From: Nephromyces sp. MM_2019 | Lineage: Eukaryota > Apicomplexa > Aconoidasida > Nephromycida | NCBI GenBank assembly: GCA_015657535.1 | Contig: JADHZB010000080.1 | Span: forward strand, 1 to 32,940 | DNA: 32,940 nucleotides | Reading direction: 5' to 3' | Shown here: piece after piece, positions 1-11,402 of the stretch | Layout: each line of letters begins with the position of its first letter | How positions within the stretch are numbered: position 1 is the first letter of the stretch | The notes under the pieces: model-generated | Told to the model about the DNA's origin: nothing | Seen by the model: the letters and a program-made list of their open reading frames with translations, nothing else | The model's database searches: none | Made by a program: the position numbers and the translations under genes

Positions 1-18
1 TATATATTGGAGATATTA

Positions 19-3000
19 TCACTTTAATGAGATCAGACGGTATAATGCTAATGCCTCAGAAACATCACTGAATTCAATACAAAATGTCTGTAACTATTAA
101 TAAACATATATATAGATAATAAGGAAAAATATGTTAATTTATTCTATATATGTATGGTGTATAATTATTGTACATATATAGTGTAATTTGTTATTTTTTT
201 ATATATCTTTCACAATGAGTATTCAAATTCGAATGTATAAATTTTTGTGTGTAAGATTATAAAGATCTATGGGTGTGTAAGAGCAGTAACAAGTATGTTT
301 TAAAGATTTTAAGGATTTAGTATGGTGTGTGTAAATATGTAGAAAGCTATATGTAAATGTTAAGATAGATTTAAATGTTTTAGAATGATGTGTGTAAGGT
401 GACAAAAATGTAAATGTGTAAAATTATATAAGTTTAAATTTGTAAAATTACTTCAATAAGGAGTTCTTTGTAATCTAATAATTCCTTTCGGATTAAGAAT
501 TGTATAAAAATACAAATCTGAAGAAATTAAATTTTTATAAAATAAGTGAAAGCGAAAGAAATTATTATTTGAAATTCAAAAAATCTATATTAATGTATAT
601 ATATATAAATTATATAAAATCACTGTTAATACGATATTATGTAGTGTGTATATTATATAATGTGTGATGTCGAATCAGATTCATATGATACAACTGTTTA
701 ATACTAGATATAAATTATATAAATATTATATATAGATAAATATATATATATATATATGCATGTGTAATTATTGATAGTGTGTGTAAATTATGAATATATA
801 ATCATTGAAAAAGTAAATCTTAAAAATAATATATATATATATATATAGCTTACAAATCGTACAAGTTTGCTCTTAAGTTGACCATCGTCCAGATTTTGAC
901 AAAATTCGATGCAATTTTTAACATAAAATGTAATTGTTTCTAAGGGTGCCATTAATTTATCTATAAATAATAATTATGGTGTAAAATGAAAAGTGAATAA
1001 AATCTATTATATATAATGTTAAATATATATCCAAATGTTAAATATTATGAATATATATATATATATATATTACTAATCAACTGCACATAAAATAAAACAT
1101 AAAACGGATTCTTACTTTGGAGTAGAAATAAGTGTATAATTTCAATACACGGTATAGAAATTTCCATATTAATTATGGCATCAAAATAACTGTTAAAACA
1201 TAAACACGTTGCTTGATGTGTGAAATTGATGTGTGTAAAGTAATATGTATCAATAAACGTATATACTATTAAAATAATCAAATCTATACACATTTATTCA
1301 CACACCTTCTTAATAAAACAATATCTTGTATATGTTCAATTAACAATTTAGCTAGGGATGGGTTAGCCATTAACTATCAATAATTTCAAAAGTTTGAATT
1401 AGATATATGAATTTTATAATTGTGTGAGTCTATTTAATTTTCATAATTTGATTTTTGGTATATACATAAGGCTATATTTATATATACTGTTGTGTGTATG
1501 TATATGTTTTATAATTATGTATATGTAAAAATAAATATACAAACTTAGGCATATATGTTTATGAGTGTAAATAAGTAATTTTTACGAGTTTAGTAAATTG
1601 TAGGGGAGAAATATGCCAATTTGTTATAACCCAATTTTTCTTAGCCATTTCATCTTCAATAAACTATAATATAAGAATATTTTATGGTTTATGTGTTTGT
1701 GTGTGTGAATGTGTAATGCGTGTTTAACTAGTTTTATTTGAGTGAGGTTACAATCTAAGTTCATATTGATTAAGTGTGTGATTGGGGTGTGTGTAATAAA
1801 TAAAATCCAATAAAAATAATGATAATTTAAGGTTGATCATATAATATTTTTTAAAAACGCGTGTGTACTAATAATAATAATACATATGCATTTTTATGTA
1901 TGTACCTTTATATCTGCATGTGTAAGGGGGCATGAGAATGCTTTTTGAAAGAGTTCAGAAATATTTGGGTCTATGTTTTGAGAATAGTTTTTTTCGGGTT
2001 TATTGTGTGTGTGTTTTTCTAAATGAATGTATGTAAGTGAATATAAGTTTATATGTAAATTAGTGTGAATTTGTGAGTAATTGCGTGTGTAATTGTATGT
2101 GTATGTGTGTATAGAATAGGATATATTAAGTTGGATATATTTCTAGGTTGTACAATGAGTGTCAGTATATGTGTGTTTAGGGTGCAATATATTAGCTTGA
2201 AAATTGTAAGTATTGAAGTGTTTATATGTGTTGATAGTATATTATTAAGTTGAATATTCAATATATGACACATATATATGTGTATAGGGTATGATGTATA
2301 AGTAGGAGTACCTATATGTTGTGTACCATGCAAATGTGTGTGTGTAGGGTGAGGTATATTGTGTAAGCTATGTGTAGATTGTGTTAAATGTGTAGGGATG
2401 TGTGTGGGAGGTGTAGCTAGCGATGATTCAACCGATAATTTAGTTTGTGTGTGATATAGTGAGTTACTCTCAACAATATTTTTGTGCTCATATGTAGATG
2501 TAGTTTGTGTGTTAATTTGACTATTTTTAAGCTGTTTTTTATCTGTGTGTGTAGCATGAAACTTGGTAGAAATTGGTCTATTTGTAATATCATAATCAAT
2601 TTCACTTGTGTGCAAATCAAGTGGCCAATCTATCCAATGTAATTCTATATTTTGCACCTCCAAATTTGGCGGTATAGGCTGTGACCAGGCTGGGGTAAGG
2701 CCTGTTAATGAGGGTGGCTCAGATTGTAATAAATATCTAAGTTGTTCATCAAACCAATCTACAGTGGGAGAGGGTATGCTGCACACACGCATCAATGGAT
2801 GGATGTTTTTGTGCAAGTGTATATGTGTGTGTGTGTATTTGTGTGTATATGATTGTGTATATGTGTTGATAATAAAGCTTTAAAATATATAAATCAAAAG
2901 GTTCTCCTAGTGTGTACGTGCATGGGGTATAAATTGTGGACACCTAATTAATAACTATAAATGAGTGATACATACATAAATAATTAATATATTACCTTAT

Positions 3001-3387
3001 ATTGGGTAGATTATAAGTTGCTAGTTGATTGATTTGATTATTTTCAAATGATTGAATTATATCTTCAAGGGGAGACTCCCATATAATATTTGTTATATCT
3101 AACACATCACTTGTTGTAGTGTGTGGTGTAGGGTTAATTGCTGTATAAATGGTGTAGATTGTGTGTATGTGCGAATGTATATGTGTGTATGTGAACGTAT
3201 TTGAGTGTTTGTTTGTATGTGCATGTATTATAAGCTCATTTAGTTTAGATAAGTGTGTATAAGATATATATTTACACACATTTAATTAAGGTTTGTAATT
3301 CAGCAAAGTGTGCATCTTGTATCTCTGGCACATATTTCCCCGCTATAATCCAATCCTCCAATGAAATCTTATAATACATATTTATAG

Positions 3388-3418
<31 letters not shown>

Positions 3419-4420
3419 TTGTGAAGTGCTTTGAATTGAATAAATAAATCAAGATATTACACACATGCTGATTTTATGCAAAAATCGGAAAAAATATATT
3501 AATTTGTTTTCCACACACATACATATATATATATATGTACAACCAAACAAGAAATGCACTCCCCACACATACTCCCCTCCTATACACAAACCTACCTCAA
3601 AATGTGAAGATGGGAGTGCATCAGAGCCTGAGTATAGAGGTAAACAAAATTCGCGTAAAAAAGCTTTTTCTAAATTGTTAGAGCTGGATGTGTAAATATC
3701 AAATAAAATTGGTAGAAATGAGCTTGTTTGTGTGTGTAACTCTACTCCATCATGTTTATATATTTCTTCCAACTCTAATGGTATGTTATATAGCAATGCA
3801 AGGCCTATCCATTTCTGGTGTGTACTTAATATTTCTTCACTTATCGCCCTCTCAATTAACATAAGTACTAAAAATGCGTGTGTAACTGGAAGAGAAGTTA
3901 AAAATAATTCAAAAATTTGATTAAGGGGAATAGTGTTTTGGTGTAATAAGTGAAGTAACAATTTCCAATCTTTCTGTAACTCCTTATCATTATCTGAGTA
4001 TCAATAGGGATTCGTTTATATGTGTAGTGTGTGTATCGTGTATGTGGTGTGTGTGAGTGGTGTGTGGGGTACGTAGTGAGGGTGATTAGATGTGTATGCA
4101 TATATAGATGTAGATGGATACGTGTGTATTTACATATAGATGTGTGTGAATTTTTATGTATACATATATACATATGCTTAAATTTCATATCGTAATGGAG
4201 GAGAGGGTGGGCGGGAGTAGTGGGTTTGTGTGGTGTAGGGTTGGGTGCGCTAGTTTGAAAGGGTTTGTAGTGTAAATGTAGGTAGGAGGTGAGTATGTGG
4301 GTGATGTATTTAATATAGTTTATAAACCAATCTACTCCAAAATTCGTTTAGAAAATAATGTAGTTTCATCCATATGAAATAATGTGGGTAATTTCTGACT
4401 TGTGTACTATAAATACAAAG

Positions 4421-4458
<38 letters not shown>

Positions 4459-4512
4459 TGTCTAAATCTCTTACAAATGAATTACCTTTAGTCCCGGGCA
4501 TTTTGTCTTCAT
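19..4512 (-). CDS. CNOT11: CCR4-NOT transcription complex subunit 11 (CNOT11), 13 exons
   Basis: Subunit of the cytoplasmic CCR4-NOT deadenylase; in animals it pairs with CNOT10 on the CNOT1 N-terminus. Exons read 4512-4475, 4406-4336, 3993-3596, 3367-3280, 3140-2996, 2778 to about 2606 or 2468, 2018-1906, 1663-1586, 1373-1306, 1189-1116, 960-854, 517-452, 93-19. All other junctions agree in phase. Conserved blocks appear in family order: an N-terminal helical block, IPPNLEVQNIELHWIDWP (family P-P-L..EDEL.WL.P), SELFQKAFSCPL, YFDAIINMEIS (family YFSVLVNMDMS), FYVKNCIEFC then KLVRF, ICIFIQFLIRKELL, and the end LQTFCIEFSD...YRLISLK before TGA. Length is 497 or 543 residues depending on where exon 6 ends (human about 510). 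Exon 6 may run into a His/Thr-rich stretch coded by CA repeats. The start at 4512 is the only one giving a phase-2 junction to exon 2. Exons 1-2 are least sure; the identity is firm. Confidence 0.9.
3386..3415. repeat. (TA)n run in CNOT11 intron 3
   Basis: Simple TA microsatellite about 28 bases long, just upstream (on the sense strand) of the acceptor at 3367. Similar runs lie near 731-760, 826-848 and 1052-1071 inside the same gene. Confidence 0.9.
4423..4455. repeat. (TA)n run in CNOT11 intron 1
   Basis: TA microsatellite of about 32 bases between the proposed exons 1 and 2. It fills nearly half of the 68-base intron 4474-4407. Confidence 0.9.
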
Positions 4513-4890
4513 CTTATAGAAATTCTGTTGCCGAGTCCATTGCTTTATAAGAGGGAATTATAACTACACACGCGAGTACATCCAATTTCAATTTATGTCA
4601 TATAAATATATATATAGTACATACACAAACATGTGGCTAAAAAATATATACGTAGAAACAAGCATAATTTAATCTAAATATATAGATATATATATATATA
4701 TTCACACATAGCTTAGACGTAATGCTATGAGGAAAACTGTTATTATAATTAAGTGAATGTATTTGAATTATATCATATTTCTAATAATAATGTATCTATG
4801 TATATTTATATTTGTGCGTATTGGAATTGTTAATTTATTTATATATATATTTAAATCGATGTTTTAATTAAATGTGTAGTTATCCATACT

Positions 4891-4912
4891 TTGCACACAA
4901 GTTTGTGTGCAA
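4891..4912. repeat. Perfect 22-bp palindrome
   Basis: Arms TTGCACACAA and TTGTGTGCAA are exact reverse complements separated by GT. It lies alone in the CNOT11-CLP1 spacer. It could be a dimeric factor site or chance within CA/TG-rich DNA. Confidence 0.6.
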
Positions 4913-5876
4913 TATTTGCTTTGTATAATGAATGATAATAGATGTAGTAAAATTGCTTATAAAGTAAAACGTTTTTGATAAACATCTATGGAAAATGTAA
5001 AAAAATTAACTTTTATAAAAAGTAAGAATGTTATAAGTTAATTGAAACAAAAATGAGTGTGTATTAAAAAAGTAAACATATATTGATAATTATATGTTTA
5101 ATTGTATATATTTATGTATATAAACATAAAAAAATATTTGGACTAATCAAATTCATTAGTAGTTGTGTATATTCAATTTATTAATTAGGGAGATTGTTAT
5201 TGTTAGCAATTTATTGTATAGTAAACTTATCATTTATATACGTCCCTTGCTATCAGACCACACGCTTGAGCTTTAATGAATATATAACACACAAATACAC
5301 AAGAGTAGTGTATATGTTATTTATATTGGTGTGTAAACAAGATTGTTATAATTATAGTGGATATATACACGTACAATAATTATATGTTTATAAGAAATGA
5401 ATAAAATAAACATGCGCAATAATTACATTCAACATATACACACACTTACACATACACACACGCAAAATAAAAAATATTCCAATAAACTAAATCCAAACAC
5501 ATAAACAAATATATATATTACAACACATGTATAACAATGGATACACAACACACCCACACTTGTCCATATGCTTAAACACATACACAGATTAAATAATTGA
5601 TTCACGCATAGACATTTATTGAAAACATTGGTCACTCTTTATAGCTAAATCAATCATACAAATACCTAAGCTTAACAAATTGGTAAGCTAGATATATCTA
5701 ATGTATAGGTGTAGCTATACGCTTGTATCACAATGCAAACACACTAGAAATTAGCAGTGCACTACACACAACAACACACACTAAATATACCACGACATAC
5801 TCTACACATTACATACAACAACTTCCTCTATGTATGCATTACATACTAGACACTACACTACACATACAACAACACG

Positions 5877-6004
5877 CTACATATACTCAACACACCACAC
5901 TCAACAACACACTACACATACTCAACACACCACACACAACAACACACTACACATATTCAACACACCACACACAACAACACACTACACATACTCAACACAC
6001 CACA
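5877..6004. repeat. 35-bp minisatellite, about 3.7 copies
   Basis: Copies start at 5877, 5912, 5947 and 5982, exactly 35 bases apart, each beginning CTACAYATAYTCAACACACC. They differ at only a few positions. The period is not a multiple of three, so the His/Thr-rich open frames across it are by-products of the repeat. Confidence 0.93.
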
Positions 6005-6196
6005 CACACAAGATACTTAACTACTCAAAGATAAAACTGGCTTTGTAATTATGTGATGATTTTTAACTACATAGGCCAAAATAAGTTGAAACGTTAACAC
6101 ATCATATACTCAACCTAATCTCACGTAAAAACACATATGCACATATACACCATGGACCACACAAATTACCAAATATAGGCAAATTAAAAAATATAC

Positions 6197-6219
6197 ATAT
6201 ATATATATATATATATATA
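6197..6219. repeat. (TA)n run upstream of CLP1
   Basis: TA microsatellite about 145 bases upstream of the CLP1 start codon. Confidence 0.85.
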
Positions 6220-6363
6220 AGTCATAAACATTATATCTAACCCTTGCTTATAAATAGGTTGTTTAAACATTTCAACTTCAACATTACCCTCGTAATAAAC
6301 TCAACAACTCACACCTTATTTTGCTGTATTCAAACTTTATATAAATTTACAAAATGCAACAAA

Positions 6364-9300
6364 ATGAATAAACAATCAACCAGCAGAACTTACACACTTC
6401 GTCCCTTTAAGGAGCTGAGGATTAAGGCAGAGGACGCCAACTATGAAAACATGAAATCTCCAGAAAGTTGGCCTTCTGTTAAGGTATGTGTTTGACGTTC
6501 GGCTTTAAGTGTGTTTTGATGCGTCTGAGATGTGTGTAGAATATTTGTGATATCTGAGTGATTTGTGTTCATGATACATGTGTGTGATGCCTGTATGACA
6601 TCTGTGTGATGCGTCTGTGCTATATCTGTGTGAAGTATATGTATCAAAAGCTTTTTTTGTGTAATTTCTGTGTATATCTCTAGTATATATATCCTAATTA
6701 GCCTTTACCTGTACTTTGAGTTTGTATTTATCGTAGCACACGAGTAGGTGGTACCATACTAATAAATTTACATTATAGCAATTATGCGAGTCTAGTGTAA
6801 GATCCAGTTATAGTCATTTTTAAAAATTGATACTCAATATATTTTATATCATATATTCTGAGCTAAGCTACAATCTAGAAAATTGATTCCACAATCCTAT
6901 ATAATATATGTATGTCAAAACAAGTGAAATAACTCAGAACTTGTTCATATCTATTTTCATTTTCTAATTTTTAAAGCTTCTTCCGGGCCCCATCGATCTA
7001 TATGATAAACTTAACCGAAGAAATGCAGCTGATAAAGCAGCTCAACACACAGTAGAATGCTTTGGCAAGGAATTAGTAGCTAATGAGGAATATCCAATAA
7101 GACCAGGGAGTCGAATATCATTTTTTACATGGGGAGGATGTACATTGCAAATTAAGGGACAATTTGCTCAGGAATATGAAGCTTCCAACAATTCCATGAA
7201 AGAGTATTTAAACTTTGCAGAAATACTCGAAAATCGCCGCCTTTTGGCGACTATTCGAAAGAATTTTGGTCCACGGGTGAGTATGGAAATTTCTAGTTTA
7301 TTTCGTGTGTAAAACATCAAAAATATATGACTTTTCTCAATTCATTTCTCGGGGGCAGAAACACACAGAGGTATTTTTCTCGGGTCTAATTACGTGCGAG
7401 AAATATCAAACAACTTATTCCCTTGCTTCATTTCTTATAGAATTATTTTTTATACTTATTTTTATGCATATACATATATATATATATATAAATATTGGGT
7501 GTATATACAATTGATTTTAATTATTTCTTCTCCGAATTAATAAGGAATACTATCTTGAATCCCTTATCCTGCTTATGTATACATATCTACCTACCTATAT
7601 TTCCGTAGGGGATGCAGTGTATAACTCTTTGTTAACTTTTTTCATATACTATCAATGTGTAACATTTATTTTCTCTGATCCCTTATTTGGACAAGTTGAT
7701 ATCTAAAATAAATAAATTGATTGAAATTAGGTGCTCATTACTGGAGCGGGATCGAGTGGAAAGTCATCTCTTTGTAGTATATTATGTAATTATGCACTTA
7801 AAACAAACTGGAATCCAATTTACGTTGAATTGGACCCAAGGTAATATTTTAGATGTTTACTATTCCATGTGCTCTAATAATCAAATCCTTTAGTTTAATT
7901 AATTCAATTACATTACAATTAATACAATACCATATAAACAATCCCAGGTGTAGCACTGATAAAGACGCTTTACAAATTTTACCGGGGATGATTGGAGCAT
8001 GTGTAATGGAATTTAATGCGTACAATGAGCCTACTAATCCCATACAATTTCACTATGGTTATTCAGATGTGCTACAACAACCAATACTCTACTCAACTGT
8101 TAGAAAAATTATAGCATTAAACCCTCATATAATTTAAATACTTTTAATCTTTATATGCTCATGGAATTGTTTTTTCTATCCAATTGTTATCAAGGATCAG
8201 TAGGCCTTAATCATTTTCCTAATACTTCATGCTATGTCTAATTATAATATAAAAATTATAAGCCTTATGATGACCTTAAGAACAAATTTCCTATACTTTT
8301 ATACCGATTATCTTGTGCGTGGATCGCAATTCCTATTTTATTTATGTTTTTGTGCAAAATTAGCTAATGAAAAGCCTTGGATTGGCTGTCTACCTTCGAA
8401 TGTTAAAGAATCTTAGAGAGACCGAAGGTGCAAGAAGGAATGAAGATTATCAAGAAAATGCAACCAAACTGATTGGGGCCTCAGGTATAAAAATTCTAAG
8501 TAATTTTCTGAATCTTTATAGTGGTTTAGCAGTTAGTATTTTACATATCTTGAATCTTTTTTACCCTTGTATCTTTAAAAAATTATACCCATTAGGACTT
8601 ATCATAAATGGACCAAACACATCTAGTATAGAAGTCCTAAATGAAATTATTGAGGCTTTTGATGTTGATATAATTGCGGTAGTCGATGACCCCTCCCTCA
8701 AACATAATTTGAATCAAATTTACAAAGCTGAAAAAAATAATGAAAACCCTGATTCATTTGGTATATCTGTCATTGGTCTATCTAAGTCAGATGGAGCTGT
8801 TGTTGTAAGAAATCTTCACATCAAGACTATAAAATAAATATTTTATAAAAAATTCAAAACTCGAAAACCTGAATTGTATAAACGTTTTTATTAGGTTGAT
8901 AACAATCGAATTAGCCACATAAAGAGATTAAGATGGCGAAATTACTTTCAAGGAAATATCGAAACACCTTTAAAACCTCAAAATTTACGAATATTATTTT
9001 CTGAATATACTTTTCTTATGTATGATACAACATCTAGTATACCGCTCTCAGCTCTCCCAGCTGGTAATAAGTAAAGGAGTTAAACTTATTCATGTTATTT
9101 CTTCGAAAAACAAATTATAAAACAATACTCAGCAATTCCTTATAGAAATAATTACTGTGTTTTGAGAAACAAAGCTGTCATATATATCTGTATACTTTCT
9201 ACAATTAATTTTATTTTGTATAATTTTTAACGAAATTATAAAATTACAATACCCACTTCTTCTAACTATTCACACTATTATCAAATCGCAGATTATATAC

Positions 9301-9724
9301 CTGAAGAAAGTGAACCATTCATTTTGAATAAATGGCAAGGATCACCCAGGATGTTGCTGAATGCTATCTTAACTGTAGCGGGGACAGACGAAATTGAATT
9401 TGTTCCTAAATCCAATATAGCGTGTATACTACATGTTAGAGGAGTTGAGGTATAAAAATATTATGAACGTTATATATAATTGAACAATTAGACTGAGATT
9501 GACTACAATAATAATTTACAAACATAATTTTTTAAATCCTAATCTTCAATCTAACACAGAAAGTTACAACGGAAATGAATGATGAGCTGGTAAAAGATCA
9601 AGAGGAAGAAAATTATATCCTTGAATTGTGGTGCCCCGAGATTTTAAATGGCAAATTATTTTCACGTATAATTCTTGTTCCATCTGAGTTGAATCAACTC
9701 AAATGGCAAGCTGATGGCTTTTAA
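6364..9724 (+). CDS. CLP1: CLP1, polynucleotide-kinase-type pre-mRNA/tRNA processing factor, 9 exons
   Basis: Nuclear subunit of the pre-mRNA cleavage complex and of the tRNA splicing endonuclease complex; some members phosphorylate RNA 5'-OH ends. Exons 6364-6483, 6977-7276, 7731-7840, 7948-8098, 8364-8484, 8596-8804, 8895-9063, 9292-9449 and 9560-9724 join in frame to 500 residues (human 425). The N-terminal beta domain shows FFTWGGCTLQIKG (family VFTWHGCSVQLSG). The central P-loop is GAGSSGKSS at residues 145-153, with K151 and S152 as Walker A lysine and serine, followed by IYVELDPR (family TYVELDVGQG). Later come FDVDIIAVVDD, the GLSKSDGAVV block and the C-terminal beta domain ending QWADGF-like at TAA. 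The kinase core is present, but activity cannot be judged. Donor 8099 is GTTAGA rather than GTA/GTG. An upstream in-frame ATG at 6244 would add 40 AT-rich residues; 6364 looks better. Confidence 0.93.
6484..6976 (+). other. CLP1 intron 1 with degenerate TGTGTGATG words
   Basis: The 493-base intron is the longest in CLP1. Its first 170 bases are TG-rich with recurrent words such as ATCTGTGTGATG and ATCTGTGTGAAG at irregular spacing; the rest is plain AT-rich. It opens GTATGTG and closes TTAAAG. Confidence 0.6.
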
Positions 9725-11402
9725 ATAGATAAACTTATTTTACATATAAACTAATTGAACATTGAATATACATCATCGACTTTAAGATATTTTGTAATGG
9801 TTCGAATTAATAAATTACTCTACCCTCAATTTGGCGAATGAATTGAAAGCAGTCTGATAATTATTAATCAAATTCTTACCAACTTAGATTTTTTTAATTT
9901 GCTTGAACCAAATATTCCATATAGATATTTGAAACCACTTAATATAAAGGACTAAAATATAAATAGAAATATCATAAATTTCTTAAAATTTTAGATCATT
10001 CATTCAAATATATAAGCTAGATTTATCCTATTACTCTAAAATTGAATAATCAGACAAACCCAAGTCTATTGAATCTCTAATTAAATCATAGTATATTGAT
10101 TCTTTAATTGAAATATGTTGTATCCGCAACTTCAATATACACTCTAAATGTTACACTTAATCTATAATTAAATACTGGTCAAAATTATATCTTTTACAAT
10201 AAAATGTTTACTAGACTATATTACAATAAAATGTTTACTATAAAGAATATGAATCTTGAAGGTTTTTTGTCTAACTAATAGAATTATTTATATCGAATAA
10301 ATTCAATATAAAAATGATGATTAAAAAAAAACCAAAATCATTGTATCTATATCATTATGCAAAGTATATATATATCCAAAACAATACTTTGTTATTTATG
10401 CGCTTAAAATCAACTCTAGAATAATTATTATTATGTATAATCCATTTCCATAATAACGATTAATATATAGTTTATTTTTATGTTAAAAAAGTAAAGTTTG
10501 CAGAGTGTCCATAAGCAAACGTCTTACTTTTGCATTTTTAGCGCACTGAGAATCTTGAATATGTCTATATATATATGAAAGGGTTAATGTTGTAAATTGC
10601 ATGTGATTTGTTTTAGTGTTTAAATAATGTTTTTAATTTCTGCATGTAATGAGTGTTATTTTAAAATATATTTGTTTACCTTCCTTTGATGATTTTAATA
10701 TGAGTGAAATCTGTGAATTAATTTTTGTATTGCTGGTTTGATGGGTGTGATCTATGTATATTTGTATGTATGAATGACACAGCTGTATATTTTATGTTTG
10801 TGAGATTTATTATGTTATTTGTGTATACTTGTGCTAGATATATAATGAATATATGATATGTGCATATATATAGTTAATATGCGTAATTTATATCTATGTA
10901 TGATATGTGTAGATAATTTATATTCGAAATATTTAGGTCAAATATATCGATGGTATGTACAGAAAATGCGGATCTGTTATTGCCTATATATATACGTCAC
11001 TGGCCATGGCTAAACACTTGTGCTTGTGTAATGTGTAAGCAACAGTAGAAACAAACCTATTGTAAGTTATAGATAGACTTTCAATGAGTTTAACTTTACA
11101 AGTGATGTTTAATAATTATATAATGCTAACTTACAAACATTTGCAGCTTAAATCTAAATTGTGCCACGTGTGTAAATGCAAAAAATATTAGGGGTATGAA
11201 ACTTTTGATACCAATTCTTACAATTCACTATTAATTATAAGCTAAAACATTTGTTTTATTTTTGTGGTTCTCTTTAGTAAATATATGAAAAAAACATACC
11301 AATTGATATTTCAACAGTCTCACGCAATCAAACACTTATTCTTAACTTCTCAGAAGAAATTAAAATCTATAGTTAGTTAAATCTATTTATCGTTATTGAA
11401 AA
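9725..11402. other. Spacer between CLP1 and PSMB5
   Basis: About 1.7 kb of AT-rich DNA, TG-tinged from 10,560 to 10,930. It holds a 20-bp near-tandem direct repeat (starts 10194 and 10221). I found no exon-like segment with splice signals. It should contain the CLP1 3' end and the PSMB5 promoter. Confidence 0.65.
10194..10240. repeat. Two copies of a 20-bp direct repeat, period 27
   Basis: The word TTACAATAAAATGTTTACTA occurs at 10194 and again at 10221, separated by 7 bases. Confidence 0.85.

Larger units (their letters stand above)
4513..6363. other. Divergent spacer between CNOT11 and CLP1
   Basis: About 1.85 kb between two divergently transcribed genes, so it should hold both promoters. 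It carries AT-rich sequence, a short perfect palindrome (4891-4912), CA-rich stretches from about 5430, a 35-bp minisatellite (5877-6004) and a TA run (6197-6219). The short open frames here are repeat translations with no family resemblance. No gene seen. Confidence 0.7.

Noticed and set aside
2049..2280. Long His/Thr/Ile-rich tail of the minus-strand open frame after the CNOT11 exon
   Set aside because: It is translation of CA-repeat DNA. The conserved CNOT11 sequence resumes at 2018 in another frame, so this tail is intron.
5429..5635. Minus-strand open frame of 68 codons, rich in Cys and Val
   Set aside because: It lies in CA/TG-repeat DNA with no family resemblance or splice context.
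5723..6048. Two overlapping plus-strand Thr/His-rich open frames
   Set aside because: They are two frames of the 35-bp minisatellite. A period not divisible by three gives open frames by composition alone.
8367..8837. Single 156-residue open frame within CLP1
   Set aside because: It runs through a 111-base intron that lacks stops (8485-8595) and past the donor at 8805. Homology to CLP1 requires both to be spliced.
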